Below, in pieces: positions 61,207 to 64,000 of a DNA stretch of 64,000 nt. The translations under genes were made by a program, and so were the position numbers. The DNA is from a bacterium. Lineage in GTDB: Bacteria; Planctomycetota; UBA1135; UBA2386. The notes below the pieces were generated by a model that worked only from the letters and a program-made list of their open reading frames with translations, ran no database searches and was not told the DNA's origin. The DNA is taken from contig JANSXC010000023.1 of assembly GCA_024743115.1 (NCBI GenBank), positions 1 to 64,000 of the forward strand, read 5' to 3'. How positions within the stretch are numbered: position 1 is the stretch's first letter; every line of letters starts with the position of its first letter.

Positions 61207-62024
61207 GATGGCTGCCAGTTCTCGAGCTGACGTAGGAACTCGCCGGAGAAGCCGGCGCGGCCGCGGCGCTCCCGATCCAGTTCGTTGCCCTTCATCATCG
61301 ACGGCGTCAGCGGGGTGACGAGTTCCTGGCGCCAGTTTTCGAAGTCGTCATCGCCGGTCCACCGCCGAAACCAGTGGCACGCGAACTGCACATGCGCGAC
61401 CTCTTCATCGCCAACGATTCGCTGCAGCGCGGCACCTTCGTGATCTCCGACTTCGCGGAACCACTCCTCGTAGCGTTTCGTGTGATCGAGGTTGCCGGCC
61501 TCGAGACCCATGCCCATGAGCGCGACGAACTGCAACGGCCGTTCGCACGACGCGACGCGCTGCCAGAACCAGTCGCGCACCGGGAAGTCGCCAACATCGT
61601 GACCGAGCACAACGAGATGTTGGCGGTAGAGGCCCATGTGGCGGATCTCGTCCTGGCAGATTCCGAGCAGTCCCTGGCGGAACGCGCGCGGAGTATCGGG
61701 AAACGCGAGGATCGCCCAGCACATCAGTTCGGCGGCCTGCAACTCGTGATGCAGGAACGTGTGGAGGAGTTGGGCGCGCCGTTTCGGCGTGCCCATCTGC
61801 GAGCGCGTCGGCGAGCGCGGAGCGCGCGCAACGACCTCGAGCTCGGGTGGGCGGCCCGCGCTGACCAGGCGCTTCGGTGCTGGCGTCGGTTGCCGCCACG
61901 CGGTGGGAGGGGGCGGCGGCGCGAGCTTGTGGTCCAGGTCAGTGGACTCGATGTACCGCTGGGCCCAGTCTTCGAGGGTCGTGCCTTCGAGAGTGCTGCC
62001 TGCGAGGTTCCTGTCAGCGCACAC
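61203..62024 (-). CDS. DUF455 ferritin-like protein
   Basis: A 273-residue helical protein of the DUF455 ferritin-like (MiaE-related) family: LHTFLHHELQAAELMCWAIL, ICQDEIRHMGLYRQHL and IVGDEEVAHVQFACHWF carry the Glu/His residues (E, ExxH, E, ExxH) that would hold a di-iron centre. The upstream frame is long, but a GTG at 62024 overlaps the end of the DUF2235 gene by 11 bases and is the likely start. Middle gene of a three-gene operon with DUF2235 and ATP-grasp. Confidence 0.85.
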   Translation of the reverse strand: MCADRNLAGSTLEGTTLEDWAQRYIESTDLDHKLAPPPPPTAWRQPTPAPKRLVSAGRPPELEVVARAPRSPTRSQMGTPKRRAQLLHTFLHHELQAAELMCWAILAFPDTPRAFRQGLLGICQDEIRHMGLYRQHLVVLGHDVGDFPVRDWFWQRVASCERPLQFVALMGMGLEAGNLDHTKRYEEWFREVGDHEGAALQRIVGDEEVAHVQFACHWFRRWTGDDDFENWRQELVTPLTPSMMKGNELDRERRGRAGFSGEFLRQLENWQPS

Positions 62025-63534
62025 GTCGGATCGTCGCGAGCATGACCCCGGCATTGTTGTCGTACTTCGACGGGAGGTCGTTGGTGAAGAGATAGAGCTC
62101 ACCGTCGCGAGCCGGGCGCATCGGACTCTGATCGGCGGTGTGATCGAGAACGCGGACGATGTCACGGTCCTCGTCGTCGACCGAAGCGAGCAGTTCGAAC
62201 CAGGCAGCATCCGGATGTCGGCGGTCGTCCTCCTTCCAGCGGATGAAGATCTCCTTGAACCCGAGCTGTACGTCGTCGCGCGTCCAGCCATTGGGCCCGC
62301 AGACGATGCTGGCGTCCTTCCAGGTCTGGCTGCGATCGACCTCGAACACGTATTCGTGATGCTCTGACACGAACAGCTTGGTGCGGTTGTGCATCAGGTT
62401 CGCGAAGCAGCGCAGCACCATCGTCTCGCCGACGTCGAGTTGCCGAAGAGGCACGGCGAACGAGTGCTCGCGGAGTCCGGCGTATTCGATGCGCTCGTTG
62501 GTCGGCAGGAGAATCTCGTGCTTCACGCCGCGTAGCGATTCGGGCCGGTAGGCGTCTTCGAGCTGAATGCGTTCGCTCGCGGCCCAGTGCACGACCGGCA
62601 CGTCGTCGCGGCTCGTGCGATCGTTGCGAATGACGCGTACGTCACGCGCGCCGAGAGTGATGCGCGTCGCGATCCGGGCCCGTTCCTGCTGGTGATTGAT
62701 GCCCTGGGGGTTCGGCTGAATCAGCACGTCGTCCGGCATGATGCGGTAGTCGGCGTCCTCCGGCTCGAGTTCGCCATATGCGACCTCGTCGTCGCGCAGC
62801 ACCGCCAGTCCGAGACCTCGGCGCTCGATCTCGTCGAGCATGAACTGCAGCGCGATGTCCGACAGGCCGTCCTGGCGGTAGCCGCCGCCGATGTCCGAGT
62901 GGGCGCCCGGCAGCCAGACTTCCGTCACGCGTTCTTCCGCGTTCATCAGCGTCGGCATGAATGCCTTGCGCCGCTCGTCGAGCGCGACGAGGTGCAGGGC
63001 CTGTTTGATCGCGGGTGAGATCTTGCGATCCTCGAACACGACGTCCGATACCGGCTTGTCGTCTTCGTCGAGGTTCGGCTTGCCGATCGAGGCCACGGTG
63101 TCGAACGCGCCGAGGAACTGCACGTTCAGATCGTCGAACCGGCTCTTCTTCCGGACGATCGCGGCGAAGCGGCGTGCGAGCGCGGCACCGCGACTGAAGC
63201 CGAACACGAAGACTCTGTCGCCCGGTTTGTAGTGCTGGTCGACGTCCTTGACGGCGGCTCGCAGGATCGTCGCGACGTCGCGATGTTCGGGCGAGAACAG
63301 CGCATTGACGATGCGGCGGACGCGGTTGCCGTACGTGCCGACACCGGAGTAGTAGAAGCTCCGTTGGGCCTCGAACCGCTGACCGTCGACGAGGTCGCCG
63401 CCGAACAGCAGGTGGAGTTTGAGCACGTTGGTGATGCTCTCGTCCGGGACACTGCCACCGAAGCCGACCTCCTGTCGCGCATCCGCCGGGTCGTTGCTCG
63501 TACCGTCGAAGCAGAAGATCAGGTTCTTGCTCAT
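62014..63534 (-). CDS. DUF2235 alpha/beta-hydrolase
   Basis: A 506-residue protein. The N-terminal 280 residues match DUF2235, a phospholipase-like alpha/beta hydrolase family: KNLIFCFDGTSNDP opening, nucleophile Ser114 in VFVFGFSRGAALARRF, and WLPGAHSDIGGGY. The C-terminal 220 residues form a separate beta-rich domain (NDRTSRDDVPVVHWAASERI and HEYVFEVDRSQTWKDASIVC). DUF2235 enzymes include T6SS phospholipase effectors and cytoplasmic hydrolases; there is no signal peptide and no T6SS gene here. It heads an operon with DUF455 and ATP-grasp genes. Confidence 0.88.
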   Translation of the reverse strand: MSKNLIFCFDGTSNDPADARQEVGFGGSVPDESITNVLKLHLLFGGDLVDGQRFEAQRSFYYSGVGTYGNRVRRIVNALFSPEHRDVATILRAAVKDVDQHYKPGDRVFVFGFSRGAALARRFAAIVRKKSRFDDLNVQFLGAFDTVASIGKPNLDEDDKPVSDVVFEDRKISPAIKQALHLVALDERRKAFMPTLMNAEERVTEVWLPGAHSDIGGGYRQDGLSDIALQFMLDEIERRGLGLAVLRDDEVAYGELEPEDADYRIMPDDVLIQPNPQGINHQQERARIATRITLGARDVRVIRNDRTSRDDVPVVHWAASERIQLEDAYRPESLRGVKHEILLPTNERIEYAGLREHSFAVPLRQLDVGETMVLRCFANLMHNRTKLFVSEHHEYVFEVDRSQTWKDASIVCGPNGWTRDDVQLGFKEIFIRWKEDDRRHPDAAWFELLASVDDEDRDIVRVLDHTADQSPMRPARDGELYLFTNDLPSKYDNNAGVMLATIRRVR

Positions 63535-63767
63535 CGTGACGCTCCTTGTCGAGTTGCTCGGGATTCGCCAACGTACCGAGTCATGGCTTGCCGCCGATCA
63601 CAGAAGGCCAAAAAGGCCAAGGCCAGAAGGCGCGAGCCGTCGCGAAGTCTCGGCGGCGCGTGCGTGACCCGCTCGTCGCGTTCATACGGGCGCTGGGTCG
63701 AGCAGGGAGAGTGCTCGGGCAGGGGACGTATCTTCGCACTCGAGAATGCGGCGGTCCGAGAACGCAA

Positions 63768-63800
63768 AAGGGGTGCGGCCGCCTGGCGACCGCACCCCTT
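63768..63800 (-). terminator. Rho-independent terminator of the gene ending at 63822
   Basis: AAGGGGTGCGG (63768-63778) and CCGCACCCCTT (63790-63800) are a perfect 11-bp inverted repeat with an 11-base loop. Read on the minus strand, the stem follows the stop at 63822 by 21 bases and is followed by TTTTGCGTT, a short T-run. It also insulates the DUF2235 operon further on. The 287 bases between the two genes hold nothing else I recognise. Confidence 0.85.
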
Positions 63801-63821
63801 CTGATTGGCTGAAGTGTCGGG

Positions 63822-64000
63822 CTACGTGCCGATCACGAGGTGCACGCCGTTGGACGACACGAGCCCGATCGTGTTGGCGCCCGGCGCGAGTGCGAATGTC
63901 TGCGCGTTGAAGCGCACGCCCATGAGGCCGTTGCTGTTCGGGATCGGCCCGGAGAACGTCGACTGGCTGCTGACCGGCACGACCACGACCGAGACGTCGC
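63822..64000 (-). CDS. C-terminal end of a secreted planctomycete-type surface protein (partial)
   Basis: The last 59 codons of a gene that begins beyond the right edge of the window. The frame has no stop until the TAG at 63822 and reads VVVVPVSSQSTFSGPIPN followed by RFNAQTFALAPGANTIGLVS and HLVIGT, a beta-sandwich end with the alternating polar/hydrophobic pattern common in secreted planctomycete proteins of the 'LAPGANTIGL...SNGVxLxIG' type. Function unknown. Confidence 0.7.
   Translation of the reverse strand, partial: DVSVVVVPVSSQSTFSGPIPNSNGLMGVRFNAQTFALAPGANTIGLVSSNGVHLVIGT

Overview
The window is high-GC bacterial chromosome, most likely from a member of the Planctomycetota, possibly one of the marine lineages. 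The evidence is indirect. There are six ECF-type sigma-70 genes in 64 kb, and two of them sit directly upstream of Ser/Thr protein kinases. Two more are fused to membrane anchors and carboxypeptidase-regulatory-like repeats. There are also many secreted proteins with dockerin, FG-GAP or jacalin-like parts, and GTG starts with ATGA/GTGA gene overlaps are common. I saw no rRNA, tRNA, CRISPR array, transposase or prophage gene.

Layout. 1-13 kb: a partial FG-GAP secreted protein, an orphan ECF sigma factor, a lipoprotein, glutathione reductase, an ECF sigma/kinase/TPR cluster, two uncharacterised envelope proteins, a methyltransferase and a ketopantoate reductase-like protein. 13-29 kb: a GT-C-like membrane protein with an 11-C coding tract, a translationally coupled ECF sigma/anti-sigma pair, a dockerin protein, a membrane-anchored class 3 lipase, an S9 peptidase, a c-type cytochrome with a small membrane protein, a second GT-C-like pair, a MarR-GNAT fusion regulator and a secreted NIDO-like protein. 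29-33.3 kb: a three-gene cluster with a TIR-TM-PASTA-FGE protein, a lipoprotein, and an L,D-transpeptidase-like lipoprotein that lacks its catalytic cysteine. 33-41 kb: a lipoprotein, a membrane spermidine-synthase-like/TPR protein, and an ECF sigma/WD40-kinase pair. 41-44 kb: a thioredoxin-fold/HEAT protein interrupted by one in-frame TGA exactly where the catalytic cysteine should be (candidate selenoprotein), coupled to a serine beta-lactamase-like hydrolase. 44-49 kb: a tightly overlapping type II secretion/type IV pilus-like operon (ATPase, two GspF-like proteins, three pseudopilins). 49-55 kb: two tandem sigma-factor fusions. 55-64 kb: a cobalamin riboswitch with a secreted protein, a GNAT enzyme, a transglutaminase-like/jacalin-like protein, a metallopeptidase-like protein, a DUF2235/DUF455/ATP-grasp operon, and the end of another secreted protein behind a rho-independent terminator.

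The three points most worth following are the candidate selenocysteine codon at 41220-41222, the TIR/PASTA/FGE cluster at 29.1-33.3 kb, and the B12 riboswitch in front of a secreted protein rather than a known B12 gene. Functions are inferred from sequence motifs read by eye; no database search was possible. Selected start codons were moved inward from the longest open frame where overlap, signal peptide or Shine-Dalgarno evidence favoured it.
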